Below are positions 19,092 through 26,745 of a stretch of DNA of 64,000 nucleotides, one piece after another. Source of the DNA: Paenibacillus profundus (GTDB taxonomy: Bacteria; Bacillota; Bacilli; Paenibacillales; Paenibacillaceae). A model generated the notes under the pieces. The model was not told the origin of the DNA, did no database searches, and saw only the letters and a list, made by a program, of their open reading frames with translations. Position numbers and translations under genes: made by a program. Position 1 is the first letter of the stretch; each line of letters begins with the position of its first letter. Location of the stretch: assembly GCF_021369635.1 (NCBI RefSeq), contig NZ_JAJNBZ010000017.1:62001-126000 (forward strand). Reading direction: 5' to 3'.

Positions 19092-19123
19092 TTCCTGCCT
19101 CCTCCAATCCGACTTTCTAATCT

Positions 19124-19151
19124 ATAAGTATGCCGATCCAACGATACAAGT
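19124..19151 (-). promoter_or_regulatory. Putative sigma-K-type promoter
   Basis: On the minus strand ACT, 16 bases, then CATACTTAT. This is close to the sigma-K pattern (AC, 16-17 bases, CATAnnnTA). It sits about 35 bases upstream of the Cys/His-rich protein start. Confidence 0.35.
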
Positions 19152-19181
19152 TTGTGCGAATGATTCTAGCAATTCATCCAT

Positions 19182-19209
19182 ACCATTCATTCTGGCTACT
19201 CATACATTA
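19182..19209 (+). promoter_or_regulatory. Putative sigma-K-type promoter
   Basis: ACC at 19182-19184, a 16-base spacer, then CATACATTA at 19201-19209, an exact fit to the CATAnnnTA -10 of the mother-cell sigma factor K, about 60 bases upstream of the next gene. Confidence 0.5.
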
Positions 19210-19270
19210 GTAATGTGAAAGGACAACACCACACCAAGTCCTTTAACAAGCCTAAAGGAGGTTTTTTTAT

Positions 19271-19909
19271 ATGCCAATTATCCCCATTCAGCGGCTTACC
19301 AGCAGCACAGCCAACGTAGTCAGTGCAGCGGACAAAGCAACAGCAGCCGCTTTGGCACTGGCCGGTGCGGCCCCTAACGTAGTGAATGTAGGCAACGCGC
19401 CATTGATCTGGCCTGAAATTCGGAAATTCGACAACGACAATACCGTATTTGCCGCTGCTGCGGACCCACAGGCCGTATGGACGCAGCCGACATTCATCCC
19501 TGGAGAAACGCACGGCTTTGCGGCAGTGTCTATTACGGTTCCTTTGACGATCGGTATCATCAATGATTTTCTGATCGCATTGACCGTATTTGCCGACAAC
19601 GCCGTGACCGCACGGATTCAAGCCGTGAGCACGCTAGGAATTAGCTTGTTCCCGGTTCCTGGACTCGACGTCGACTTGAACGCCGGCTCGTTGAACCCAG
19701 TCACGGGTATTACTACTGATGTTGCCAACCCTTATAACTGGCAAAAAGTCCGCTTCTACTCGATCCCAGCTTCCCTCGGACTAATTAGTATCGCGGTTGG
19801 CGTACGGTTCGTCTTCTCCTTCCAAGTGACGAACTATCTCACCAACGGCGCCATCAACACGGCTGGCTTGGCCTTCTCAGCCGATATTTATCAAGCGACT
19901 CCAATCTAA
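19271..19909 (+). CDS. Uncharacterised surface-type protein, MPxxPIQRL family copy 1
   Basis: A protein of 212 residues, hydrophobic and alanine/valine/asparagine rich, with no Cys and no signal peptide. It begins MPIIPIQRLTSSTANVVSAADK, has mid-protein strands NDFLIALTVFADNAVTARI and VGVRFVFSFQV, and ends LAFSADIYQATPI. The paralogue at 20022-20639 shares the start, a NNFLIVLIVYSA block, KFVFSFE and AFIAEIYQSIPL at the end, so this is a two-member local family. A strong AAAGGAGG site and a sigma-K-like promoter precede it. I infer a sporulation structural protein; I do not recognise the family. Confidence 0.8.
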   Translation: MPIIPIQRLTSSTANVVSAADKATAAALALAGAAPNVVNVGNAPLIWPEIRKFDNDNTVFAAAADPQAVWTQPTFIPGETHGFAAVSITVPLTIGIINDFLIALTVFADNAVTARIQAVSTLGISLFPVPGLDVDLNAGSLNPVTGITTDVANPYNWQKVRFYSIPASLGLISIAVGVRFVFSFQVTNYLTNGAINTAGLAFSADIYQATPI

Positions 19910-19948
19910 TCTATGGCAACTGATTCGGCATCTGAAAGATAGCAACAG

Positions 19949-19975
19949 CCATACCCGCTCTTCATGCGGGTATGG
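19949..19975 (+). terminator. Hairpin terminator
   Basis: Perfect 10-bp stem CCATACCCGC / GCGGGTATGG with a 7-base loop, 40 bases after the stop of the preceding gene. The downstream T content is poor, so read-through into the paralogue is possible. Confidence 0.65.
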
Positions 19976-20021
19976 TACTCTCATGTTTTGACATCTTCAT
20001 TGGATAGGAGGTTTGCAAATC

Positions 20022-20639
20022 GTGCCATTGCTACCGATTCAGAGACTAGTAAGCCATACCGCGACCGTAATCGGCGCATCCGACAGAGAGACAGCTGTTA
20101 GCCAACTGTTGTCCGGAACGGTTCCAAATGTCGTCAAGCTGGGCAAGCTGTATGACGAGAACAACGCCATCGCCAGGCTATTTAACGACGGCCCCACTTT
20201 TCTTCCAGGTCCCGATCCGCATATTGTGAAATATGCTGCTGCGAATCAAGATAACTGCCATCAAGGCTATGCAGCGCAATCCCATCCGATTAACCTAGAC
20301 CTATCGAACAATTTTCTTATTGTGCTCATAGTGTACAGCGCAGCTGAATTGCATAGCCGTGTTGATATTGCAGATTTAGAGTCCCTAAACCTACTGCATT
20401 CTTCTCCTCAGCCGATGAACCGGAAAAGAAAATCCATACCCATTTTCTCCTCCCTGAATGCAGACAACCACAGCCGCTCACAATGCTTGCGAAGCTACAC
20501 GGTGCCGGTTGTGTTCGATGAGGCGTGGACGGGTCTGGATGTCAAATTCGTCTTTTCTTTTGAACCTGCAGATGAACGCGCTGTTCTCCCGGAAGGGTTC
20601 GCTTTTATTGCGGAAATCTATCAATCGATACCCTTGTAG
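20022..20639 (+). CDS. Uncharacterised surface-type protein, MPxxPIQRL family copy 2
   Basis: A protein of 205 residues. GTG at 20022, ten bases after AGGAGG, makes the N-terminus MPLLPIQRLVSHTATVIGASDRE, aligning exactly with copy 1; the TTG at 20013 is too close to the site. It differs from copy 1 by a more charged middle and a basic PMNRKRK insertion near residue 130, and it contains two Cys. Conserved strands LSNNFLIVLIVYS and VKFVFSFEPA and the terminal IYQSIPL match. Probably expressed with copy 1. Function unknown. Confidence 0.78.
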   Translation: MPLLPIQRLVSHTATVIGASDRETAVSQLLSGTVPNVVKLGKLYDENNAIARLFNDGPTFLPGPDPHIVKYAAANQDNCHQGYAAQSHPINLDLSNNFLIVLIVYSAAELHSRVDIADLESLNLLHSSPQPMNRKRKSIPIFSSLNADNHSRSQCLRSYTVPVVFDEAWTGLDVKFVFSFEPADERAVLPEGFAFIAEIYQSIPL

Positions 20640-20650
20640 TCTATGTACAA

Positions 20651-20694
20651 CAAAAAAACGGTCCCTTATCTTGTTGTAAAGATAAGAAAACCGT
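20651..20694 (-). terminator. Intrinsic terminator of the JAMM gene
   Basis: On the minus strand AACGGTTTTCTTATCTT and AAGATAAGGGACCGT form an imperfect stem followed by TTTTTTTG. It immediately follows the JAMM stop codon and may also stop the rightward gene. Confidence 0.7.
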
Positions 20695-21098
20695 TAGGAA
20701 GGCACAAGCCAGATCGGCTCATGCTGCACGTCTCCCCCCGTAATACGGTAGCTGCGGACGCGCGGTCGCAACCGATTCAACGACACGATGAGATAGGAGC
20801 ACGGATATACAACATGTTCAATATCGAATATGGACGGGTAAGGGTAACTATTCGGATGGGAATGATATATTCCCAACAACTGTTCATTATGCTGTTTCAT
20901 TTGCTGTAAAGCGGTCACCACTTGTTCCATATCCATAGCGAACGATACAGGGCTTTGATTGACGTTCCGTATGTTCCAGCAGCGTCCGACTGTCCCCTCA
21001 CTTCCGGACAGCAGGCCGCAAGCTTCAAGCGGTTTCTCTTCCATGCAATGATGGACCATCTCACGATAGGCTCCTGCTGCAATTCGAATGTAGCCCAT
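20694..21098 (-). CDS. JAMM/MPN (M67) zinc metallopeptidase
   Basis: A protein of 134 residues consisting of just the MPN domain. The catalytic glutamate is in EKPLEACGLLSGSEG near residue 25. The zinc motif HSHPNSYPYPSIFD near residues 79-92 is a complete H-x-H-x7-S-x2-D. Bacterial M67 enzymes cleave isopeptide or peptide bonds near diglycine or process small-molecule conjugates. The ATG is one base after the stop of the preceding gene (TAATATG) with no strong site of its own, implying translational coupling. The natural target is unknown; linkage to a degenerate amidase-like protein is unusual. Confidence 0.9.
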   Translation of the reverse strand: MGYIRIAAGAYREMVHHCMEEKPLEACGLLSGSEGTVGRCWNIRNVNQSPVSFAMDMEQVVTALQQMKQHNEQLLGIYHSHPNSYPYPSIFDIEHVVYPCSYLIVSLNRLRPRVRSYRITGGDVQHEPIWLVPS

Positions 21099-21099
21099 A

Positions 21100-22467
21100 T
21101 TACGATTTCTGAGCCCTTTCTCTCTCTAACGTCATCATATCGAACGGTTTTGGCGCCTGCTTTTTCTCTTGCTTTTGAGACATCTGATTCATGTAGCTGA
21201 AAAAAGACGTGTTGCGGCGCTTTTCCTCGTCGGATGGCCCCCGCTGCTTCCTTACCGTCTGCGCTTGCAGCCATATAAAAGTCGAATACGTCGGCGCCTG
21301 CTTAGAGCGTGTATCCTGCCCCTCTTCTGCAATAGGCTCCGACCCGCTCTCGGCTTGTCGTTCCGAATCGATGCGCTCCTCTGGTTCTATGTTGACGGTG
21401 ACAATGTGAACAGCCTCGGCTTCATTCTCCTCACTTGCTTCCAGCACGGTTTCCGGCAGTAATTCTGAATCCGAAGCGGCGACAGTATGTGTCTCATAGT
21501 TTTCATAGGTTTCATAGGTTTCATTTTCTTCATTTAGCTCAATGCCTTCAATGCCTTCAATAACTTCATTCACTTCTTTTTCTTTATTAACCTCAATTGC
21601 CTCATACACTTCTTTTTCTTCATCTGTTTCATCCGCCTCGTGCATCTGCCCATCCATATCGGCCGCATTCGGAATGTCAGCCGCCTCAGCAGGTTGGCCT
21701 GCATCATCTGCGGCTGCATCTGCTGGGCCTGATTCCACTGTTTCCATAACGCTGTGCTGTTCCGCAACTGCTGAATTAGCCGATTTTTGTTGAGCGGCAA
21801 GGCTAGCGTGCTCCATCCACTGCAGCGTTCGAATGAGGTCAAGAACCGGCTGCTTCGCAAAAAATGAGGTGGCCGTGCAGACAATACTTCGTGACAGCCG
21901 CTCCAACTCCAGCGGAGACAACGCGGAGAGCCTTCCGTACGTTAAAGCAGCCATCGGCATGTTGTGACCGGATAATGGAGATATATAGTTCGTTACCTTC
22001 TTCCAATTCAACGACACTCCACCGACAGGCAAATCAGATAGCTTCACAATGTTTTGGATAAGTAAGTGTGCCAGCTGTTTGCTTGATTTCATCTGCTGCA
22101 CAAAAAAATGGGCTGTCACCTTATTCTCATCCGGCTCAGACTCTAATACCGAAAGCCAGATACTCGGCTTTGCTCCGTTCAACTCAGATAAGCATGCCTT
22201 TCGTTCTTCTTCCGTGTCAACAATCCATACTTGCAGCCCCGCTGCTCTAAGCGCTTCACTCGTGAGCATGAGCAGTCTGTCCTTAACCCGCTTACATTTG
22301 CTTTCCAACACGACCTGATGCCCTGATAACGGATTGACAATATTGAGCGTATCGTTTTCTTTGTCCAAATGAAAAGTAAACGAATGCATGCCAAGCAGCT
22401 GATACACATCGGGAAGCATCGTGACGGATATTGTGCAGAGCGGTTTGGTGCTAATTTGGATTTTCAT
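21100..22467 (-). CDS. Degenerate amidase-like protein with long acidic tail
   Basis: A protein of 455 residues. The N-terminal 200 or so residues have the sequence rhythm of N-acetylmuramoyl-L-alanine amidase type 3 (RVKDRLLMLTSEALRAAGLQV, PSIWLSVLESE, MPMAALTYGRLSALSPLELERLS), but the expected zinc His and Glu ligands are not where they should be. I therefore read it as an inactive relative, with moderate doubt. Residues about 230-390 are low-complexity and very acidic (repeated NEVIEGIEGIELNEENETYE-like units). The C-terminus is basic and helical. ATG 22467 has GGAGGGTGA; longer upstream frames have none. Coupled to the JAMM gene. Confidence 0.72.
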   Translation of the reverse strand: MKIQISTKPLCTISVTMLPDVYQLLGMHSFTFHLDKENDTLNIVNPLSGHQVVLESKCKRVKDRLLMLTSEALRAAGLQVWIVDTEEERKACLSELNGAKPSIWLSVLESEPDENKVTAHFFVQQMKSSKQLAHLLIQNIVKLSDLPVGGVSLNWKKVTNYISPLSGHNMPMAALTYGRLSALSPLELERLSRSIVCTATSFFAKQPVLDLIRTLQWMEHASLAAQQKSANSAVAEQHSVMETVESGPADAAADDAGQPAEAADIPNAADMDGQMHEADETDEEKEVYEAIEVNKEKEVNEVIEGIEGIELNEENETYETYENYETHTVAASDSELLPETVLEASEENEAEAVHIVTVNIEPEERIDSERQAESGSEPIAEEGQDTRSKQAPTYSTFIWLQAQTVRKQRGPSDEEKRRNTSFFSYMNQMSQKQEKKQAPKPFDMMTLERERAQKS

Positions 22468-22556
22468 CTGTTCACCCTCCGATCTGTTCTGGTGTATGGC
22501 CATAAACATACACTTGCTGAGGATGTTCAAAAAAAGGCCCATTTTTCTAACTACAC

Positions 22557-23870
22557 TTATAATATGAAGCGCAGAGAGAATGGTTCCGTATCGGACGCAT
22601 CCTGCAGTTTCTTTATTTCTGCCAGCACTTCGCATTCCGTTTGTTCCAACACCCGGCACTGCTCTATGAGCTGCTGCAGCGACATTTCTTTTGCCTCGTT
22701 GCCGCTGTCCAACTCGTTAACGGCTGACTGCAGCCCCTCCACCTGGCTCTCGAAATGCCTGAATAACTGTTCCATCTGCAGGCCGTAGTAAGCAAACCCG
22801 GTGTCAACGGGCAGCAAGGCCTTCAACGCAGAGAACGAGTTCAGCAAATCAATCTCTTCTATCGGCCGGAAGTAAGGGGCCCCAAGTCCGAGCAGGAGCA
22901 CCGGAACGATCCGGTCTGGCTCACTTATGACACTCTGGACGATCGAAAGCTGTGACTGCGGCGAAAAATGAATATCGCTAAAGGGCGACCAGCACTCCCC
23001 ATAATCCGTCGAGTACGCAGCCGCGATACGCCCGCTCTCTTCAACCAGCAGCAGCAGCAGCATTTCTCCCCTACATATAAAGTAGGGCTGCGGCTCCGCA
23101 TCTTCAAATCGAACCGATAGCGGCATGCACGATCCAGAAATTCGCGTCGGATTGGCGTAGTATGATGCAGCCGCCGAACCGCTGTGAATAGTCCATGCCG
23201 CATGGGGCCTACCGCCATCATCGACGGATAAGCCAATGCTCCACCGTTGGCGGACCTGTGCAGCAGCGAAGAGACGCATCCACATCTCGCTCGCATGCTC
23301 GATATCCACTTCAAGCAGCTCAAGAGCATGATGCTCTTCGTCATCGCTGCACACATGGAACAAGCCGTACAACTTCCCATGTTCGCTTACGGCAAATAAC
23401 GCTTGCCCGACACGTTGGCCCGTTTGACCCGGACGCGTATCAGGAAACGCAACGGAGCGCTCGCGCCACACTCCTTGGTGGCAAGATTTCATAATGAACG
23501 TCAACGCACCTTGCTCTGTCACTATGTAGCAAATATAAAGGGCAGACCTATACATGAATAAATGCGGGAACCCGCCAGTCACGCGGCGTTCTATGCACCG
23601 TTCCTGCTGCAGTCCCGTATCCAGAGAGCATTTTAAATAGTACATACCCGTATCGCATTGCACCAGAACATGAACTTGATTCTCGGAAGGGATCGCGCAA
23701 AATTGTCTGATCGGCCCGTGTGCCTGCCATGTCATGAAGACCGGCGGCTCCTGCAACCGATGCACCGCATGCTTCAGCACCCCGTTGCGGTCAATGCCGA
23801 GCCAATGAGTGCCGTGCGTCATTCGAAAAAGGACATTCCTCAGCACCTGATATCCCTCCAAAAAATTCAT
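22557..23870 (-). CDS. Uncharacterised protein: probable beta-propeller plus coiled coil
   Basis: A protein of 437 residues, not recognised. About 330 residues contain repeated beta blocks typical of propellers or sialidase-like repeats (THWLGIDRNGVLKHAV, KLYGLFHVCSDDEEHH, RPHAAWTIHSG, AAYSTDYGECWSPFSDIHF, the last resembling an Asp-box S-x-D-x-G-x-x-W). A coiled coil follows at about 355-430 (QMEQLFRHFESQVEGLQSAV...). No signal peptide. ATG 23870 has AAGGTGA; a GTG eight codons later has GGAGGG and is an alternative. Same architecture as 12204-13667. Confidence 0.75.
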   Translation of the reverse strand: MNFLEGYQVLRNVLFRMTHGTHWLGIDRNGVLKHAVHRLQEPPVFMTWQAHGPIRQFCAIPSENQVHVLVQCDTGMYYLKCSLDTGLQQERCIERRVTGGFPHLFMYRSALYICYIVTEQGALTFIMKSCHQGVWRERSVAFPDTRPGQTGQRVGQALFAVSEHGKLYGLFHVCSDDEEHHALELLEVDIEHASEMWMRLFAAAQVRQRWSIGLSVDDGGRPHAAWTIHSGSAAASYYANPTRISGSCMPLSVRFEDAEPQPYFICRGEMLLLLLVEESGRIAAAYSTDYGECWSPFSDIHFSPQSQLSIVQSVISEPDRIVPVLLLGLGAPYFRPIEEIDLLNSFSALKALLPVDTGFAYYGLQMEQLFRHFESQVEGLQSAVNELDSGNEAKEMSLQQLIEQCRVLEQTECEVLAEIKKLQDASDTEPFSLRFIL

Positions 23871-23881
23871 GGGGTTTCGTC

Positions 23882-23908
23882 ACCTTTTTATTGTCTCCTC
23901 CATAGACT
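23882..23908 (+). promoter_or_regulatory. Putative sigma-K-type promoter
   Basis: ACC at 23882-23884, 16 bases, then CATAGACT at 23901. This is the same ACC-N16-CATA geometry as at 19182-19209, 40 bases before the next gene. Confidence 0.4.
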
Positions 23909-23948
23909 GTATTGAATTTGAATTCTACAAAGGAGGCCTGAAACATCA

Positions 23949-24611
23949 ATGGAGAGCAAGTTGGTTCAAGGGCAGACGACACCCCCCGAATATTTGCCTT
24001 TACCCTCTTTGGAATGTATAGAGGTTCCTAAAGTATTCGATTGGGTGTTGAAAGTGACCCAAATTGTCGACGAATCTACAGTCGATCCAATGTCCTGCTT
24101 ACCACTTCCGACCTCGTTCAGAATCGAGGTAAGAGTAGTTGACGTCGACTGCGAAGAGAAAGTTGGTTCTACGAGAGAAAACGTAGTTGTCACGGTCGGT
24201 GGCACTCCAGTGACGTTGCAACGGGTAGTCATGAGAAAGTTCGGAACGTATGAGGTAACGATTATCGACACCTCGGTTATCCCGAACGTTGTACACTGCA
24301 AATATACGAAGAACTTCGTGCGCTTCGAAAAAGTGCTCTTGTGCGCTCCTCCGGGAACCGTCATCGATTGCCATATCGTGCCGGATGCAACAAGAATCGA
24401 GTTCTTGGATATCGTAAACAACACGTTCGTCAACGTCGATATCGTGATTTGCCAAAGCATTCAAGTGAAAGCTAACGTCAAGCTGATGGTTGAAGCGGAA
24501 TTATGCCAGCCGCGCGCTGAAATTCCGATTCCGGAAAATCCTTGTGTGGTCACGTTCCCTCAACAATGCCCTGACGTCTTCCCTGGTGCGCCTTATCCGT
24601 TCCCTGGATAA
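23949..24611 (+). CDS. Probable spore coat/exosporium protein
   Basis: A protein of 220 residues with ten Cys residues, no signal peptide and beta-rich composition. The opening ECIEVPKVFDWVLKVTQIVDES and the later CQSIQVKANVKLMVEAELCQPR resemble a recurrent pattern (C-I-x-V-x-K-V-Y-D-W-V) seen in spore-surface proteins of Bacilli and Clostridia. The tail is proline rich (FPGAPYPFPG). A strong AAAGGAGG site, a sigma-K-like promoter and its own terminator show a monocistronic, highly expressed gene. The assignment rests on pattern resemblance and context, not on a recognised family name. Confidence 0.65.
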   Translation: MESKLVQGQTTPPEYLPLPSLECIEVPKVFDWVLKVTQIVDESTVDPMSCLPLPTSFRIEVRVVDVDCEEKVGSTRENVVVTVGGTPVTLQRVVMRKFGTYEVTIIDTSVIPNVVHCKYTKNFVRFEKVLLCAPPGTVIDCHIVPDATRIEFLDIVNNTFVNVDIVICQSIQVKANVKLMVEAELCQPRAEIPIPENPCVVTFPQQCPDVFPGAPYPFPG

Positions 24612-24629
24612 TTTAAATGCTGATCGCTT

Positions 24630-24658
24630 GGGGTGGTGGACCAAACCATCCCTTTTTT
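24630..24658 (+). terminator. Intrinsic terminator
   Basis: Stem GGGGTGGT / ACCATCCC (one mismatch, GGACCAA loop) followed by six T residues. Confidence 0.85.
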
Positions 24659-24699
24659 AATCTTTCATCCTTCCTTCACAGGCAAGCAAGGAGGCGTCT

Positions 24700-25680
24700 A
24701 TGAAGCTGTATTATATTGCTTCTGGCTACCGGAGACCGATTGATATTCTTGATAATGCGCTGATGAAAGCAGTTGGCGGACACAGTCGCGAGGCGAAGCT
24801 ATTCCTGCTCAATCGGACTCCCATTCAGAACTTGCTGCCCGAAATCCGCCAATTCGCTCCAGATATTGTGCTTACGCTGTGCGGACCGAAGTCCTTTCTT
24901 CCTCCAGAATTGATTCGCGCCATCCGGGCTCTGGGCATTCCGACAGGCGTCTGGTTCGTGGACGATCCGTACGCGATCGACAACGCGTTGCAAGTAGCGC
25001 CGCATTACGATTATGTGTTTACGATTGATTCCGGGTGCATCCCCTACTATGAAAGGAACGGCTGCAAGCGGGTATTTCACCTGCCGCTCGGAACCGACTT
25101 GGACATTTTTCGCCCATATGCGGTTCATTCTTCGTACCGGAACGACGTATGCTTCATCGGAACGGGCTACGACAATCGGCTTGCTTTCATGAAGGAAACA
25201 CTGCGGTATGTCAACAGGGATGTCCGGGTACAGCTGGTCGGTCATTTCTGGGAAACGGTCGACTGGTCAGGCGGCTGCGTGCCAAGCATCCGGAGCAAAT
25301 GGATTAATTTTTCGGAAACGCCGCGCTACTTTAATGGTGCCAGCATCGTATTGAACATCCACAGGAGCGAAGACGATTCGCTAATCGACAAGAACAAAGC
25401 CGGGGCTCCCGCCCATACCATTAATAACCGCACATTCGATATCGCAGCATGCCGGGCTTTTCAGCTTACCGATTACCGGCCTGATCTGGAATTATTCTAT
25501 GCGCCGGGAGAAGAGATTGGCTGTTACCATTCCCCGCAGCAGTGCGCGGATCTCATCCATCACTATTTGAACGAACCCGAGAAACGGCAGGAAGCAGCGG
25601 CTAAAGCCTATCTCAGAACATGTGCCCAGCATACCTTCTCACATCGGTTGAACAGCTTGCTGCACGATATCACGACCTAA
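24700..25680 (+). CDS. CgeB-family glycosyltransferase
   Basis: A protein of 326 residues with the CgeB layout. An N-terminal DUF3880-like domain (ALGIPTGVWFVDDPYAIDN, YDYVFTIDSGCIPYYERNG, VFHLPLGTDLDIFRPY) leads to a C-terminal glycosyltransferase part (VCFIGTGYDNRLAFM, NFSETPRYFNGASIVLNIHR, NNRTFDIAACRAFQLTDYRPDLELFY). In Bacillus subtilis CgeB is a sporulation protein that affects the outermost spore layer, and related proteins are GT-B transferases. An AAGGAGG site precedes the ATG. Its place next to a probable spore coat gene supports a spore-surface glycosylation role. Confidence 0.9.
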   Translation: MKLYYIASGYRRPIDILDNALMKAVGGHSREAKLFLLNRTPIQNLLPEIRQFAPDIVLTLCGPKSFLPPELIRAIRALGIPTGVWFVDDPYAIDNALQVAPHYDYVFTIDSGCIPYYERNGCKRVFHLPLGTDLDIFRPYAVHSSYRNDVCFIGTGYDNRLAFMKETLRYVNRDVRVQLVGHFWETVDWSGGCVPSIRSKWINFSETPRYFNGASIVLNIHRSEDDSLIDKNKAGAPAHTINNRTFDIAACRAFQLTDYRPDLELFYAPGEEIGCYHSPQQCADLIHHYLNEPEKRQEAAAKAYLRTCAQHTFSHRLNSLLHDITT

Positions 25681-25787
25681 TGTTTAATCACTCGATCCAT
25701 AATTTATCATATGCTATCATCATTTTGAAAGATGCAGACGACCGCCTTAATTGGCGGACAAATCAGCAGCAATCCAACCTAACGTAC

Positions 25788-25837
25788 GGTTCAAAAAGAT
25801 CACTTTTCAGCACCGTGAAGATTGCAAGAACTCGACT
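25788..25837. repeat. Partial copy of the TTCAAAAAG repeat
   Basis: GTTCAAAAAG, then CTTTTCAGCACCG and GATTGCAAGAACTCGA match the left half of the element at 5569-5662; the right terminal repeat is absent. The rest of the 195-bp gap (25681-25875) shows nothing else. Confidence 0.55.
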
Positions 25838-25847
25838 GCCTTATAGC

Positions 25848-25880
25848 ATAAAAAAAAAGGCAAGCAGTTGCCTGCTTAGC
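25848..25880 (-). terminator. Intrinsic terminator overlapping a stop codon
   Basis: On the minus strand GGCTAAGCAG and CTGCTTGCC pair around GCAA, followed by a run of eight or more T. The TAA stop of the DUF1360 gene forms part of the stem. Confidence 0.8.
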
Positions 25881-26223
25881 CTTTAACAAACGATTCAAGA
25901 ATCCCGGCCGCCCCGGCGATAGCCAGCACGAGAACGAGAGGATACGCAATAGCTGGTATAAGTAAATAAGCTGCTCCCACTGCAGCGGCAGACCATACCC
26001 CGACACACCAATAACAGGTTAAGAGCTTGCGCATAAATGCGTGAAAACGTCCGCCTTTTTCGTCAATTACGGCATAAATGGCGCCCGTTTCGTCGGTGTG
26101 GAACCGCTCCTCCACAAACGGGCGGCGCAAAAATGCCGTTATTTCATCGAACACAATCAATCGCGTCAAGCGGTAGCTTGCCAAAAACAGCAGCATAAAT
26201 GTCAGCCAAGAGATGTCCCACAT
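25876..26223 (-). CDS. DUF1360 membrane protein (YjcA-like, sporulation)
   Basis: A protein of 115 residues. The DUF1360 signature is clear: FLASYRLTRLIVFDEITAFLRRPF near the N-terminus and KLLTCYWCVGVWSAA near residue 70, with membrane helices at about 5-20, 72-88 and 92-110. ATG 26223 has GGAGGG eight bases upstream. Bacillus subtilis YjcA of this family is annotated as a sporulation protein. A CATACAAT octamer (a sigma-E-like -10) is on the minus strand at 26267-26274 but lacks a good -35. Confidence 0.87.
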   Translation of the reverse strand: MWDISWLTFMLLFLASYRLTRLIVFDEITAFLRRPFVEERFHTDETGAIYAVIDEKGGRFHAFMRKLLTCYWCVGVWSAAAVGAAYLLIPAIAYPLVLVLAIAGAAGILESFVKG

Positions 26224-26352
26224 CAGCAGTTCCCTCCATGTCCTGCAAAACATACCGGATCAGTTCATTGTATGTCTCCCCGTCCAGAACAAGAACTGAA
26301 TACATAGCCGCGTTCAACGCGCTTGATATGAATATTAAGGAGGAACCTTGCG

Positions 26353-26742
26353 ATGTCTCTTATGATTATTCAATCCGACGAACAGCTCACGCAGCTCATC
26401 CAGCAATCCGATGCCAGACCATTGTTTTTATACAAACATAGTTCGCGTTGCGGGTCGAGCCGGGTCGCTCATGTCGCGCTTAATCATTTTATATCGCGCT
26501 ATCCGGACGTCTCTTCCCGCTTCACATTCGGCGTTATCCGGGTCGTCGAGGAAAAGGATCTGTCCGATCGGGTATCCCTCGGACTCGGAATCCCTCACGT
26601 ATCTCCGCAAATTATTTTAATCAACCAGCAAAGGGTCGTCTGGCACGCCTCTCATCAACAGATTAATTCCAACCAATTGTGCAAAGTAGCTCTTCATTTT
26701 CTGCATGCGCCTGAGACGCGTGGAAAAATCTATATTGACTAA
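26353..26742 (+). CDS. ytxJ: Monothiol bacilliredoxin YtxJ
   Basis: A protein of 129 residues with a thioredoxin fold. The active-site segment is FLYKHSSRCGSS with a single Cys, as in the YtxJ family (BrxC), which de-bacillithiolates proteins in the cytoplasm of bacillithiol-making Firmicutes. The cis-Pro loop (GIPHVSPQIILINQQRVVWH) is present. AAGGAGG precedes the ATG. It is convergent with selD, with three bases between the two stop codons. Confidence 0.92.
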   Translation: MSLMIIQSDEQLTQLIQQSDARPLFLYKHSSRCGSSRVAHVALNHFISRYPDVSSRFTFGVIRVVEEKDLSDRVSLGLGIPHVSPQIILINQQRVVWHASHQQINSNQLCKVALHFLHAPETRGKIYID

Positions 26743-26745
26743 CGC

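Noticed and set aside
26267-26274. Sigma-E promoter for the DUF1360 gene
   Set aside because: The -10 octamer fits, but no -35 of the right sequence is at the right distance.
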